Assembly: GCA_040511595.1 (NCBI GenBank)
Contig: JBEVGU010000038.1
Location: 26,278 to 90,277, forward strand
Length of the DNA stretch: 64,000 nt
Source: JAOUEA01 sp040511595
GTDB lineage: Bacteria > Actinomycetota > UBA4738 > HRBIN12
Reading direction: 5' to 3'
Shown here: one piece after another, positions 22,577 to 31,421 of the stretch
Layout of the letters: every line of letters starts with the position of its first letter
How positions within the stretch are numbered: position 1 is the stretch's first letter
The notes under the pieces: generated by a model
What the model was told of the DNA's origin: nothing
Seen by the model: the letters and a program-made list of their open reading frames with translations, nothing else
The model's database searches: none
Position numbers and translations under genes: made by a program

Positions 22577-22596
22577 CGCAGTCATGGATGACTGCG
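22577..22596. repeat. 9-bp perfect inverted repeat upstream of coxB
   Basis: CGCAGTCAT-GG-ATGACTGCG. The 2-nt centre is too short for a good hairpin and no T-run follows, so a protein-binding operator is more likely than a terminator. The right arm overlaps the possible -35 (ATGACT, 22588-22593) of a promoter whose -10 would be TACAGT (22610-22615, 16-bp spacer). Confidence 0.5.
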
Positions 22597-22669
22597 CAGA
22601 CACCGGTGATACAGTGCGCGCTCGGGCAGGCCTGAACAGTCGCAACGACGGCTAGGAGAGAGAGCGATC

Positions 22670-23761
22670 GTGCGGAAGAAGGCGCTGTGGACCCTGGGCC
22701 TGGCGGTCCTGGGACTGCTGCTCGGCGCGTGCGCTCAGAACGCCGGACAGGACACGCTCGACCCCGTCGGCGACGTCGCGAAGCAACAGAAGGCCCTGTT
22801 CGTGCCCGTGTTCTGGGTCGCGACGGTCGTGTTCGTGATCGTGCAGGGCGGCATCATCTACATCGCCCTCCGCTTCCGCCACCGCAAGGGGCAGGAACGC
22901 ATGCCCAGACAGACGCATGGGAATACCAGGCTCGAGATCGGCTGGACGATCGTCCCGACGGTGGTGCTCGCCGTGGTGATGGTGCCCGCCATCTCGCTGC
23001 TGTGGGAGCTCGCTCGGCCCCCCGAGGCCGGCGCCCTGAACATCACGGTGCAGGGATTCCAGTGGTGGTGGGGGTTCAGCTACCCCGACGGGGACATGGC
23101 CACCGATTGGGACACCCCGATCACGATCGCCGACACGATGATTGTGCCAACCGACCGCGATGTCTACCTCTCGCTCGAAGCGATGGGCGGCGCCGCGAAG
23201 GACGACGACGGGAGTCCCGACCACGAGGTGATCCACTCCTTCTGGGTGCCCCAGCTGTTCGGGAAGCAAGACGTGGTGCCCAACCGCACGAACCACATCC
23301 AGTTCAGTGTCGACGAGCCGGGTCTGTACACGGGTCAGTGCGCGGAGTTCTGCGGCCTGCAGCACGGACGCATGAAGCTCGAGGTCGTGGCCCTTGCGCC
23401 GGACGACTGGGACGCCTGGGTCGAGAACCAGCGGACCCTGCCGCCCAGTCCCACCGATCCGCTCGCCGAACGGGGTGAGGAGATCTTCCTGAACCCGCTA
23501 TCCGACGGCCGCGGAAGCTGTACCGCGTGTCACACCGTGGGGGACAACCCGGGCGGGGCGGCGGCGCCCAACCTGTCGCACTTCGCCGACGAGCAGCACA
23601 CGTGCTTCGCCGGGTGCAACTGGCCGGTCTCCGATCGTGAGGCGCTCGCCGCCTGGCTCGCCGACCCGAGCGCCGAGAAGCTCGGGGCGAAGATGCCTGA
23701 CTACCAGCTCACCGACGAGGAGATCCAGGCCCTCGTCGCCTACCTGTACAGCCTGACGTGA
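22670..23761 (+). CDS. coxB: Cytochrome c oxidase subunit II with fused cytochrome c (caa3 type)
   Basis: 363 residues from GTG 22670, with AGGAGAGAG upstream. Lipobox LLLGAC (Cys21), two membrane helices (~45-65 and ~92-112), then a cupredoxin domain with CuA ligands: HSFWVPQL and GQCAEFCGLQHGRM. A C-terminal class I cytochrome c (~265-363) has CTACHT and axial Met in AKMPDYQL. It therefore accepts electrons at haem c and passes them via CuA to subunit I. An additional C-x3-C (CFAGC) lies between haem site and Met, unusual for the domain. First gene of the caa3 operon. Confidence 0.95.
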   Translation: MRKKALWTLGLAVLGLLLGACAQNAGQDTLDPVGDVAKQQKALFVPVFWVATVVFVIVQGGIIYIALRFRHRKGQERMPRQTHGNTRLEIGWTIVPTVVLAVVMVPAISLLWELARPPEAGALNITVQGFQWWWGFSYPDGDMATDWDTPITIADTMIVPTDRDVYLSLEAMGGAAKDDDGSPDHEVIHSFWVPQLFGKQDVVPNRTNHIQFSVDEPGLYTGQCAEFCGLQHGRMKLEVVALAPDDWDAWVENQRTLPPSPTDPLAERGEEIFLNPLSDGRGSCTACHTVGDNPGGAAAPNLSHFADEQHTCFAGCNWPVSDREALAAWLADPSAEKLGAKMPDYQLTDEEIQALVAYLYSLT

Positions 23762-23780
23762 CGGAGGCGATCACCGAACC

Positions 23781-25691
23781 ATGGCGAGCGTGAGCGTTCC
23801 CGCGAGCGGGCGAGGCCTGCTGCGCCGACCCGTGTCCGTCACGGGTTTCTGGAGCTGGTTCACCACCGTGGACCACAAGAAGATCGGCATCATGTACGGG
23901 GTCGTGGCCTTCGCGTTCTTCGTGATCGGGGGTCTCGAAGCCCTGCTGATCCGGGCCCAGCTCGCGCGGCCCGACGGCACGCTGCTGAACGCCGACCAGT
24001 ACAACCAGGTCTTCACGATGCACGGCCTCACGATGATCTTCCTGTTCGTCATGCCGATGTCCTCGGGGCTGTTCAACTACCTGATCCCCCTGATGATCGG
24101 CGCCCGCGACGTGGCGTTCCCTCGCCTGAACGCCTACAGCTTCTGGGCGTTCGCGATGGGCGGGCTCTTCCTCTACTCGAGCGTGTTCCTCGGCGGCGCG
24201 CCGAACGGCGGCTGGTTCGGCTACGCGCCCAACTCGACCACCGATCCCTCGATCGGCATGACGTTCTACGCGCTCGGTCTGATCATCACCGGCATCGCGT
24301 CGACCGCGGGCGCCATCAACCTGGCCGTCACGGTCATCAACATGCGCGCGCCCGGACTCACGCTCTTCCGCATGCCGCTGTTCGTGTGGATGGGGCTCGT
24401 CGTCCAGTTCCTGCTCGTGTTCTCGCTGCCGATCATCACGGTGGCGTTGTTCCAGCTGTTGTTCGACCGGCGGTTCGACACCGCGTTCTTCGACCCGACG
24501 CGCGGCGGCGATCCGATCCTGTGGCAGCACCTGTTCTGGCTCTTCGGCCATCCCGAGGTGTACATCCTGATCCTGCCGGCGTTCGGCATCATCAGCGAGG
24601 TGTTGCCGGTGTTCAGCCGCAAGCCGCTCTTCGGCTATCAGTTCGTGGTCTTCTCGGGCATCGCGATCGGGTTCATCGGGTTCGGCGTCTGGGCCCACCA
24701 CATGTTCGCGGTGGGCCTCGGCCCGGTGGCCAACACGGCGTTCGGCATCTCGACGGCGATCATCGCGATCCCGACCGGGGTGAAGATCTTCAACTGGATG
24801 GGCACGATGTACGGAGGCGACATCCGGTTCGCCTCACCGATGCTGTTCGCGATCGGCGCGGTCTCGATGTTCGTGATCGGGGGCCTGTCGGGTGTAACGC
24901 ATGCGATCGTGCCGAGCGACTACCAACAGACCGATACGTACTACATCGTCGCGCACTTCCACTATGTGCTCTTCGGGGGCGCCGTCTTCGGCTTCTTCTC
25001 GGCCTTCCACTACTGGTGGCCGAAGGTGTTCGGCCGGCGGCTGGGCGAGGCGGTCGGCAAGGCGCAGTTCTGGGTGTTGCTGATCGGGTTCAACCTGGCG
25101 TTCGGGCCCATGCACATCCTCGGCATGCAGGGCATGATCCGACGTGAGTACACCTATCCCGAGTCGCTCGGGCTCACCTTCTGGAACGAGATCTCGACCG
25201 TCGGCGCGTTCCTGATCGCGCTCTCGGTGCTGATGTTCCTCGTCAACGTGGTGCGCACCGGCCTGCGGCGGGGGGTCGAGGCGGTCGAGGACCCGTGGGA
25301 CGCGCGCACGATGGAGTGGATGACCACGAGCCCGCCGCCGCCCCACAACTTCGACGAGATCCCGACCGTGCATGCGCTCGACGAGTTCTGGCACCGCAAA
25401 TACGTCGAGGACGAGCGCACCGGCCGGCTCGTGCCGGCCCAGGCAGGGGCGTCGGACCCCCACGACGTACGCGGCGTCGCCGGCGCCGCTCCCGAGGAGG
25501 CGTCCGGGCACGGGAGCGGGCACTCGATCCACCTCCCGAGCCCGTCGTATTGGCCCCTCGTGTCGAGCCTCGGGCTGCCGATCATGGCCTACGGGGTGCT
25601 CTACTCCTGGTGGCTGGTCGGCCTCGGGGCCCTGGTGGTCTTGACCGGCTTCTACGGATGGGCGCTCGAGCCCTCGGTCGCGGAGGAGTAG
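23781..25691 (+). CDS. coxA: Cytochrome c oxidase subunit I with C-terminal extension
   Basis: 636 residues. All haem-copper ligands are present: HGLTM (haem a), GHPEVYIL (CuB His, with Tyr for cross-link and the D-channel Glu), WAHHMFAVG (CuB His pair) and VAHFHYVLFG (haem a3 and haem a). MPMSSGLFNYLIPLMIGARDVAFPRLNAYSFW shows D-channel Asp/Asn, so this is an A1-type proton-pumping oxidase. After residue ~520 a linker leads to two extra membrane helices (ending LVVLTGFYGWALEPS), a fused subunit IV-like module found in some caa3 enzymes. Confidence 0.96.
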   Translation: MASVSVPASGRGLLRRPVSVTGFWSWFTTVDHKKIGIMYGVVAFAFFVIGGLEALLIRAQLARPDGTLLNADQYNQVFTMHGLTMIFLFVMPMSSGLFNYLIPLMIGARDVAFPRLNAYSFWAFAMGGLFLYSSVFLGGAPNGGWFGYAPNSTTDPSIGMTFYALGLIITGIASTAGAINLAVTVINMRAPGLTLFRMPLFVWMGLVVQFLLVFSLPIITVALFQLLFDRRFDTAFFDPTRGGDPILWQHLFWLFGHPEVYILILPAFGIISEVLPVFSRKPLFGYQFVVFSGIAIGFIGFGVWAHHMFAVGLGPVANTAFGISTAIIAIPTGVKIFNWMGTMYGGDIRFASPMLFAIGAVSMFVIGGLSGVTHAIVPSDYQQTDTYYIVAHFHYVLFGGAVFGFFSAFHYWWPKVFGRRLGEAVGKAQFWVLLIGFNLAFGPMHILGMQGMIRREYTYPESLGLTFWNEISTVGAFLIALSVLMFLVNVVRTGLRRGVEAVEDPWDARTMEWMTTSPPPPHNFDEIPTVHALDEFWHRKYVEDERTGRLVPAQAGASDPHDVRGVAGAAPEEASGHGSGHSIHLPSPSYWPLVSSLGLPIMAYGVLYSWWLVGLGALVVLTGFYGWALEPSVAEE

Positions 25692-25693
25692 GC

Positions 25694-26338
25694 GTGTCGG
25701 ACCTGGCCGTCACCCCCGGGCACGGACCCGCCGACGCCGGCTCGCACGACGAGCACGCGACCGTGACGGGGCTGCCGAACACCAAGATCGCGATGTGGCT
25801 GTTCCTGGCCTCGGAATGCCTGCTCTTCGGAGCGTTGATCACCACCTACGTGCTGTACCGGGGGGCCAGCGAGATCGGGCCCTATCCCGCCGACATCTAC
25901 GACATCCCGTACACGTCGGTCTCGTCGTTCGTGCTGCTGGCGTCGTCGCTCACGATGGTGCTGGCGCTCGCGGCGGCGCAGAAGCGCGACGGGACCCGAA
26001 TGCGGCTGTGGCTGATCGCCACCGCGATGCTCGGCCTCACGTTCGTCGGAGGCCAGGTCTACGAGTTCACGACGTTTTACGACGAGGGCCTAGCGCTCGG
26101 GACGAACCTGTTCGGCACGACGTTCTACGTGCTCACCGGGTTCCACGGGGTGCACGTGACGGTGGGCATCCTCATGCTGCTCTCGCTCGTGGGCCTCTCG
26201 ACCCTCGATCGCCTTCCGGACGACGCGGCGTTCCCCGTCGAGATGGTCGGTCTGTACTGGCACTTCGTCGACATCGTCTGGATCGTCATCTTCACCATCG
26301 TCTACCTGATCCCGTCCCCGTCCGGGCCGCCCGCATGA
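25694..26338 (+). CDS. coxC: Cytochrome c oxidase subunit III
   Basis: 214 residues from GTG 25694, two nt after the coxA stop. Five membrane helices, beginning IAMWLFLASECLLFGALITTYVLYR; GTTFYVLTGFHGVHVTVGI and GLYWHFVDIVWIVIFTIVYL carry the conserved His and Glu of subunit III. It supports proton uptake and stability of subunit I. Shorter than mitochondrial subunit III, as is usual for the five-helix bacterial form. Confidence 0.94.
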   Translation: MSDLAVTPGHGPADAGSHDEHATVTGLPNTKIAMWLFLASECLLFGALITTYVLYRGASEIGPYPADIYDIPYTSVSSFVLLASSLTMVLALAAAQKRDGTRMRLWLIATAMLGLTFVGGQVYEFTTFYDEGLALGTNLFGTTFYVLTGFHGVHVTVGILMLLSLVGLSTLDRLPDDAAFPVEMVGLYWHFVDIVWIVIFTIVYLIPSPSGPPA

Positions 26339-26345
26339 GGAGGCG

Positions 26346-26711
26346 GTGACGGTGTCGGATGTCGAGACCCCGTTCGAGCAGGAGCTCGGCGCGCGAGACA
26401 TGCCCGACCCCGGTGAGGCAGGGGCGCCGCATCACGAGCACCCGAGCCCCAAGGAGTACATCCGCATCGGTGTGATCCTCGCGGTCCTCACCGGCCTCGA
26501 GGTCGCCACGTACTACGTCGACGTCGGAGGCGTGCTCGTGCCCACCCTGCTCGGCTTGGCGGCCGTGAAGTTCGCGCTCGTCGTGATGTGGTTCATGCAC
26601 CTCAGGTTCGACAGTCCCACGTACGCGCGGTTCTTCCTGATGGGTCTCGCGGGCGCGGCCACCCTGTATCTGGTCGTGCTGATCTCCTTCGGCATCTTCT
26701 TGGTGGACTGA
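26346..26711 (+). CDS. ctaF: Cytochrome c oxidase subunit IV (COX4_pro type)
   Basis: 121 residues from GTG 26346. A ~38-residue acidic, His-containing N-terminal arm is followed by three membrane helices: YIRIGVILAVLTGLEVATYY, LLGLAAVKFALVVMWFMHLRF and LAGAATLYLVVLISFGIFLV. The KFALVVMWFMHLRFD block is diagnostic of prokaryotic COX IV/CtaF. Small structural subunit, fourth in the caa3 operon. Confidence 0.9.
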   Translation: MTVSDVETPFEQELGARDMPDPGEAGAPHHEHPSPKEYIRIGVILAVLTGLEVATYYVDVGGVLVPTLLGLAAVKFALVVMWFMHLRFDSPTYARFFLMGLAGAATLYLVVLISFGIFLVD

Positions 26712-26717
26712 GCGACG

Positions 26718-27548
26718 ATGCAGCTCCCCGGCTGGCACGCGCATCCCGACGTCTGGCTGTTGTTCGGGTCGATCGTCGCGGCCTACCTGATCGCGACGCG
26801 CCGGCACCTGGCGGCCACGGGGGAGGCGACCCCGCGACGGAAGACCACGCTGTTCATCGCGGGCATCGGCGTGCTGTGGCTCGGCGCGGACTATCCCGTG
26901 CACGACCTCGCCGAGGGCTACCTGTACCTCATGCACATGACGCAGCACCTGGTGTTCACGCTGGTGGCGGCACCGCTGCTGATCGCGGGCATGCCGGTAT
27001 GGATGCTGCGGGCCCTGCTCGCCCCGGCCGCCGCGAGGCGCCTGTTCCGGTTCTTTACGCGTCCGGTGATCGCGTTGATCCTCTTCAACGGCGTGCTGCT
27101 GTTCACCCACTGGCCGCAGGTGGTCGAGGCATCGGTCGGTTCGGAGATGGTCCACTTCGCCCTGCACGTGCTGATCGTCGCCTCGGCGCTCGTGATGTGG
27201 TGGCCCGTGATGTCGCCGTTGCCCGAGCTGCCCTCGCTGTCGCCCCCCGGGCAGATGATCTACCTGTTCCTGCAATCCCTCGCGCCCACGATCCCGGCGT
27301 CGTTCCTGACGTTCGGCCACTCGCCGCTGTACCCGGTATACGCGACCTTCCCCCGCATCTGGGGCATCTCGGCGCTGACCGACCAGCTGATCGCGGGCCT
27401 CATCATGAAGCTCGCCGGCGGCCTGGTGCTCTGGGTCGTCATCGCGGTGATCTTCTTCCGCTGGTTCGCGCAGGAGCAGCGAGACGGACTCGATGCCTCG
27501 GCCTACCAGGACGTGCAGCGAGAGATCGGCGCGGAGCTGGGCCGATGA
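26718..27548 (+). CDS. ctaG: Cytochrome c oxidase assembly protein CtaG (caa3-type)
   Basis: 276 residues, about seven membrane helices. The motif YPVHDLAEGYLYLMHMTQHL with several His, and FHSPLYPVY-like GHSPLYPVY, are typical of the caa3_CtaG family, which is distinct from the Cox11-type CtaG. It is thought to help copper insertion into the CuB site. It follows ctaF by 6 nt and closes the oxidase structural genes. Confidence 0.9.
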   Translation: MQLPGWHAHPDVWLLFGSIVAAYLIATRRHLAATGEATPRRKTTLFIAGIGVLWLGADYPVHDLAEGYLYLMHMTQHLVFTLVAAPLLIAGMPVWMLRALLAPAAARRLFRFFTRPVIALILFNGVLLFTHWPQVVEASVGSEMVHFALHVLIVASALVMWWPVMSPLPELPSLSPPGQMIYLFLQSLAPTIPASFLTFGHSPLYPVYATFPRIWGISALTDQLIAGLIMKLAGGLVLWVVIAVIFFRWFAQEQRDGLDASAYQDVQREIGAELGR

Positions 27549-27584
27549 GCTCACGGCGATGCGCAGGAAGGGAGCACGAGGCTG

Positions 27585-28889
27585 ATGCGTGAGGGCAAGA
27601 ATCGGCAGAGCCTGCTGCTGCCGATCCTGATCCCCCTGGCGGTGCTCGCCGTGATCGGGCTGGTGCTGGTTGGATTCTCCCGCGTGCTGCTCGCCGTCTC
27701 GCACACCGCGGCGACCGTCGTGGCCCTCGTGGCCGCCGCCGCGGTCGTGGCGGTTGGAGGGTACGTCGCATCGAGGCGACGCGTGAGCGGCGCCACGCTC
27801 TTCTCGATGGTGGCGGCGGTGACGGGCATCGCGATGCTCGCCGGTGGCCTGGCCGTCGTGGCCGCGCCGTTGGAGGAGGAGGGCGGGGGCGAGCCGGCGG
27901 AGGGGCCCGTGGTGACGCTCGCGGCTCCCGAGGGCGCCGCGGCCGACGGCTTCTCGACCGACGAGCTGTCCGCGCCCTCGGACGAGCCCTTCACGCTCGA
28001 GTTCGACAACGAGGATCCGTCGGTGGCCCACAACGTGGTGCTCTTCGACGGCCCGGACGCCGACGCACCGGCGCTCTTCACCGGCGGGCTGGTCACGGGG
28101 CCGAGCACCGCCAACTACTCGGTCGAGGCGGTGCCCGAGGGGAAGTACTTCTTCCACTGCGAGGTGCACCCGACGACCATGACGGGCACGATGACGGCCG
28201 CGCCGGGCGGCGGTGGCGGTGGCGGCGGCGGTGGCGGCGTCACGGTGGTCGCTGCCGACCTCGCCTTCGACACCGATACGATCGAGCTGGCGCCCGACGT
28301 CGAGAACACGATCACGTTCGACAATCAGGACGCGGGCACGCCGCACAACATCGCGATCTACACCGATGACTCGCTCTCCGAGTCGCTGTTCGTGGGCGAT
28401 CTCGTGACCGGTCCCGACACCATCGAGTACACGATCGCCCCCATCCCCCCCGGTGAGTACTACTTCCACTGCGACGTGCACCCCACCATGAGCGGGACGG
28501 TCGTCGTGGCCGCCGATGGCGGTGGCGGAGGGGGTGGTAGCGGCGGTGGCGGCGGCGAACCGTCGGATGAGCCGCCCGCCGACGGGGGTGGAGGCGGTGC
28601 TGGCACCGCGACGGCCTCGATCGGGGCCGAGGGCACGGCGTTCGACACATCCACCCTCAGCTGGCCCGCCGACTCCGACGTGACGCTCTCGTTCGACAAT
28701 CGCGATCCCGTCGACGTGGCCGGGCCGCACAACGTGGCGGTCTACGACGGCGAAGCGGCGCTGTTCACCGGCGAGCTGGTCGAGGGGCCGGCCACCGTCG
28801 ACTACGTGGTCCCGCCCATGCCGGCGGGGAGCTACGAGTTCCGATGCGACGTGCATCCGACGATGGCCGGGACGGTCGAGGTCACCTGA
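27585..28889 (+). CDS. Membrane-anchored triple cupredoxin
   Basis: 434 residues. Residues ~11-36, 41-62 and 70-95 are membrane helices; three plastocyanin-like domains follow (~108-205, 219-310, 341-434), joined by poly-Gly linkers (207-218; 312-340). Each has a full type 1 copper set: His149, Cys192, His195, Met199; His254, Cys296, His299, Met302; His382, Cys421, His424, Met427. The C-terminal boxes read FHCEVHPTTM, FHCDVHPTM and FRCDVHPTM; domain 1 has one extra residue before Met. Located right after ctaG in the caa3 operon, it may bring electrons to CuA/haem c or supply copper. Three tandem blue-copper domains are unusual. Confidence 0.85.
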   Translation: MREGKNRQSLLLPILIPLAVLAVIGLVLVGFSRVLLAVSHTAATVVALVAAAAVVAVGGYVASRRRVSGATLFSMVAAVTGIAMLAGGLAVVAAPLEEEGGGEPAEGPVVTLAAPEGAAADGFSTDELSAPSDEPFTLEFDNEDPSVAHNVVLFDGPDADAPALFTGGLVTGPSTANYSVEAVPEGKYFFHCEVHPTTMTGTMTAAPGGGGGGGGGGGVTVVAADLAFDTDTIELAPDVENTITFDNQDAGTPHNIAIYTDDSLSESLFVGDLVTGPDTIEYTIAPIPPGEYYFHCDVHPTMSGTVVVAADGGGGGGGSGGGGGEPSDEPPADGGGGGAGTATASIGAEGTAFDTSTLSWPADSDVTLSFDNRDPVDVAGPHNVAVYDGEAALFTGELVEGPATVDYVVPPMPAGSYEFRCDVHPTMAGTVEVT

Positions 28890-28897
28890 CGACGTCC

Positions 28898-29497
28898 GTG
28901 GACGAGCCCACAGCCCGCCAGGAAGACCGGGTCGGCAGGCGCGAGGGCCGCCGCACGTGGGGGATCGTCGCGTCGATCGCGTCGATCGTCGTCGTCGTCG
29001 GGATCCTCGCCTATGCCCTTCGCCCGACGACCGATCCGCGGGTGGAAGGAGGCGTCGCGGAGCTGGACGATCCGTTGCCGCGCCTGCAGGGGGAGGGGGT
29101 CGCCGGCGCCGCCGTCGACACCGATGCGATGGAGTGGTCGGCGCTGGTGGTGAACGTCTGGGCGACCTGGTGCGAGCCCTGCCGTCGCGAGCAGCCCGCG
29201 TTGCGGCAGGTGCGATCCGACTTCGAGGCTCGCGACGTCGAGTTCCTCGGCGTCGACTATCGCGACGACCGGGCGGCGGCGATGCGGTGGATCGAGGACT
29301 TCGACGTGTCGTATCCGAGCCTGCACGACCCGGACGGGCGGACCGCCGCGCTGCTGGGCTTCCCGTTCCTGCCCGACACGTACGTCGTCGACGCCTCCGG
29401 CACGATGCGCTACGCGATCTACGGCGAGACGAACGCTGAGGAGCTCTCGGGGCTGATCGAGGAGGTGCTGGCGGAGCAGGACGCCGCCGAGGCCTAG
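28898..29497 (+). CDS. TlpA-type membrane thioredoxin
   Basis: 199 residues from GTG 28898. One N-terminal helix (WGIVASIASIVVVVGILAYAL) anchors a periplasm-type thioredoxin domain with VVNVWATWCEPCRREQPALR (C-x2-C) and GFPFLPDTYVVD (cis-Pro). TlpA/ResA proteins reduce disulfides in apocytochromes or in the CuA site of CoxB. Following the oxidase and cupredoxin genes, a role in CuA or cytochrome assembly is likely. The TAG stop shares CTAG with the convergent ctaA-ctaB gene. Confidence 0.88.
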   Translation: MDEPTARQEDRVGRREGRRTWGIVASIASIVVVVGILAYALRPTTDPRVEGGVAELDDPLPRLQGEGVAGAAVDTDAMEWSALVVNVWATWCEPCRREQPALRQVRSDFEARDVEFLGVDYRDDRAAAMRWIEDFDVSYPSLHDPDGRTAALLGFPFLPDTYVVDASGTMRYAIYGETNAEELSGLIEEVLAEQDAAEA

Positions 29498-31317
29498 ACG
29501 ACGGCGTCGAGCGCGACCGCGCCGAACAGGGCCGCGAGGTAGACGATGGAGTACGTGAACAGCCGCCACGACCGGTTCGCGTCGGCGTGGCGCCACAGCG
29601 CCAGCGCCCGGTAGACGAACAGCCCGCCGAGCGTGACCGCCGTGATGGTGTAGATCGGCCCGAGGCCGGCGGCCGGGACGAGGAGCAGCGTCGTGCCGAA
29701 CAGCGCGAGTGAGTACACGAAGATCTGTCGCCGCGTCTCGTCGTCGCCCTTGACCACGGGCAGCATCGGCACGCCTGCCGCCGCGTAGTCGCCGCTGAAC
29801 CGGAGCGAGAGCGCCCAGAAGTGCGGCGGCGTCCAGACGAAAACGATCGCGAACAGGATCCAGGCTGGCAGGGCGAGCGAACCGGTCACCGCGGCCCATC
29901 CGATCAGCGCCGGCGCGGCGCCGGCCGCTCCGCCGATCACGATGTTCTGCGTAGTCGAGCGCTTCAGCCACATCGTGTAGACGACCACGTAGAAGGCGAT
30001 CGCCGCGAGCGAGAGGGTTGCCGCCAGAACGTTCACGGTCATCGCCAGGAACAAGAAGGAGAACGCACCGAGCCAGAACCCGAAGGCGAGCGCGCGTTCG
30101 GGCGTGACCTGGTCGGCGGGGAGCGGGCGGCCACGGGTGCGGCGCATCACCTCGTCGATGTCGCGGTCGAGGTACATGTTGATCGCGTTCGCCCCGCCCG
30201 CGGCGAGCGAGCCGCCGACCAGGGTCGCGAGCACGAGCCAGGGCGACGGCACGGCGCCCTCGGCGAGCATCATCGCGGGAACGGTCGTGATGAGCAGCAG
30301 CACGATGATGCGTGGCTTCGTGAGCCGGTAGTAGGCAGTGATCGTGTCGGACAGCGGCGTGGGGGCGGCGATCTCCGCCGCTCGTTCCCGGGGTTCCGCG
30401 AGAGCGTCGTCACCGCCGAGACTCGGCTCGCGCCGGGCGACCACGGCGAGGGCGACGACGGTGGCCCAGATGACGGCCGACGCGGCCACGTGCAGCGCTC
30501 GGGGCCAGGTCGAGAGCTCCGTGGCCACGTTGATGCCGCCGATCGCGACTTGCGCCACGAACAGCCCGCCGGCCAACGTCGAGAGGTGGACGAGCCTGGT
30601 CGAGCGCACGGGCATCGTTCGCGCGCGAACGACGAGCCAGAGCACCAGCGCGGCCACCGCGATCGCGAGCACGCGGTGGGCGAACATCTCGGCCGCTCCC
30701 TGTGGGCCGAACGACGGGATGAGCCGCCCGCCCATCAACGGCCAGTCCCGGAAGGCGAGCCCCGCCCCCTCGGCGCGCACGTACGTCCCGACGAGCAGCA
30801 GGCCGAACGTCGCGACGGCCGTGAGCATCGCGAGCCTCGCGTAGGCCCGGTCGCCGGCGCGCCGGTCCCCCTCGAACGCCAGCGCGGTGGCGGCGACCAG
30901 CACGCCGAGCACGATCATCGCGAGTCCGAAATGCAGGGTGACCACGGCGGGGTCGAGGGCGCTGTTCACGACCGCGCCGCCGAGCGCTCCCTGTACTCCG
31001 AACAACGGCACCAGCGCCACGGCGAGCCAGACGGCCGAGCGCGGCGTGGCGCTCGGGTGCCCACGTCGGGCGCGCACCAGCTCCACGACCCCGGCCACGG
31101 CCAGCATCACCGCGAGCAGCCCCGAGACGACGCCGAGCGCTCGGTGCGTGTACTCGATCAGCGTGTGGTACTCCCACCTCGGCACCCAGCTGCCGAAGCA
31201 CCTCGGCCAGTCCGGGCACCCGTCGCCCGACCCGGTGGCGCGCACCAGTCCGCCCCATGCGACCAGCACCACGGTCGAGACCGTGGTGGCGACGGCCAGT
31301 CTCTGGAAGCGGGTCAT
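29494..31317 (-). CDS. ctaB: Fused haem A synthase-haem O synthase (CtaA-CtaB)
   Basis: 607 residues from ATG 31317. Residues ~1-310 are CtaA: eight helices with TGSGDGCPDWPRCFGSW (paired Cys loop) and haem-ligand His in EYTHRALG, TLHFGLAM, MFAHRVLA and RALHVAAS. After a ~25-residue linker, ~335-607 are CtaB protohaem farnesyltransferase: RLTKPRIIVLLL, NAINMYLDRDIDEVMRRTRG (first Asp-rich prenyl-binding site) and KGDDETRRQIFVYSL (second). One polypeptide therefore farnesylates haem b to haem O and oxidises it to haem A for the caa3 oxidase. The genes are usually separate, so the fusion is notable. Confidence 0.92.
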   Translation of the reverse strand: MTRFQRLAVATTVSTVVLVAWGGLVRATGSGDGCPDWPRCFGSWVPRWEYHTLIEYTHRALGVVSGLLAVMLAVAGVVELVRARRGHPSATPRSAVWLAVALVPLFGVQGALGGAVVNSALDPAVVTLHFGLAMIVLGVLVAATALAFEGDRRAGDRAYARLAMLTAVATFGLLLVGTYVRAEGAGLAFRDWPLMGGRLIPSFGPQGAAEMFAHRVLAIAVAALVLWLVVRARTMPVRSTRLVHLSTLAGGLFVAQVAIGGINVATELSTWPRALHVAASAVIWATVVALAVVARREPSLGGDDALAEPRERAAEIAAPTPLSDTITAYYRLTKPRIIVLLLITTVPAMMLAEGAVPSPWLVLATLVGGSLAAGGANAINMYLDRDIDEVMRRTRGRPLPADQVTPERALAFGFWLGAFSFLFLAMTVNVLAATLSLAAIAFYVVVYTMWLKRSTTQNIVIGGAAGAAPALIGWAAVTGSLALPAWILFAIVFVWTPPHFWALSLRFSGDYAAAGVPMLPVVKGDDETRRQIFVYSLALFGTTLLLVPAAGLGPIYTITAVTLGGLFVYRALALWRHADANRSWRLFTYSIVYLAALFGAVALDAVV

Positions 31318-31409
31318 CGTGGGTTCCTCACCGTGCCTCGGGGGTTGGCTCACCGCGACGGCCACGCGGCGCCCACATGATAGTGCGGGGGTCGCCCGGC
31401 GAGCTGCGA

Positions 31410-31415
31410 GATACT
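31410..31415 (+). promoter_or_regulatory. -10 element of leaderless promoter
   Basis: GATACT at 31410-31415 is followed by six bases and then ATG 31422, so transcription should start at the start codon. No SD is present. Inference from spacing. Confidence 0.35.
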
Positions 31416-31421
31416 CCGCAC

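Noticed and set aside
28205..28235. Tandem GGC/GGT repeat considered as a mobile or CRISPR-type repeat
   Set aside because: It is in frame and encodes the glycine linker between cupredoxin domains; no spacers or repeats elsewhere.
26292..28856. 854-codon minus-strand ORF across the caa3 operon end
   Set aside because: Antisense of ctaF, ctaG and the cupredoxin; repeats in it mirror the poly-Gly linkers. No coherent fold.
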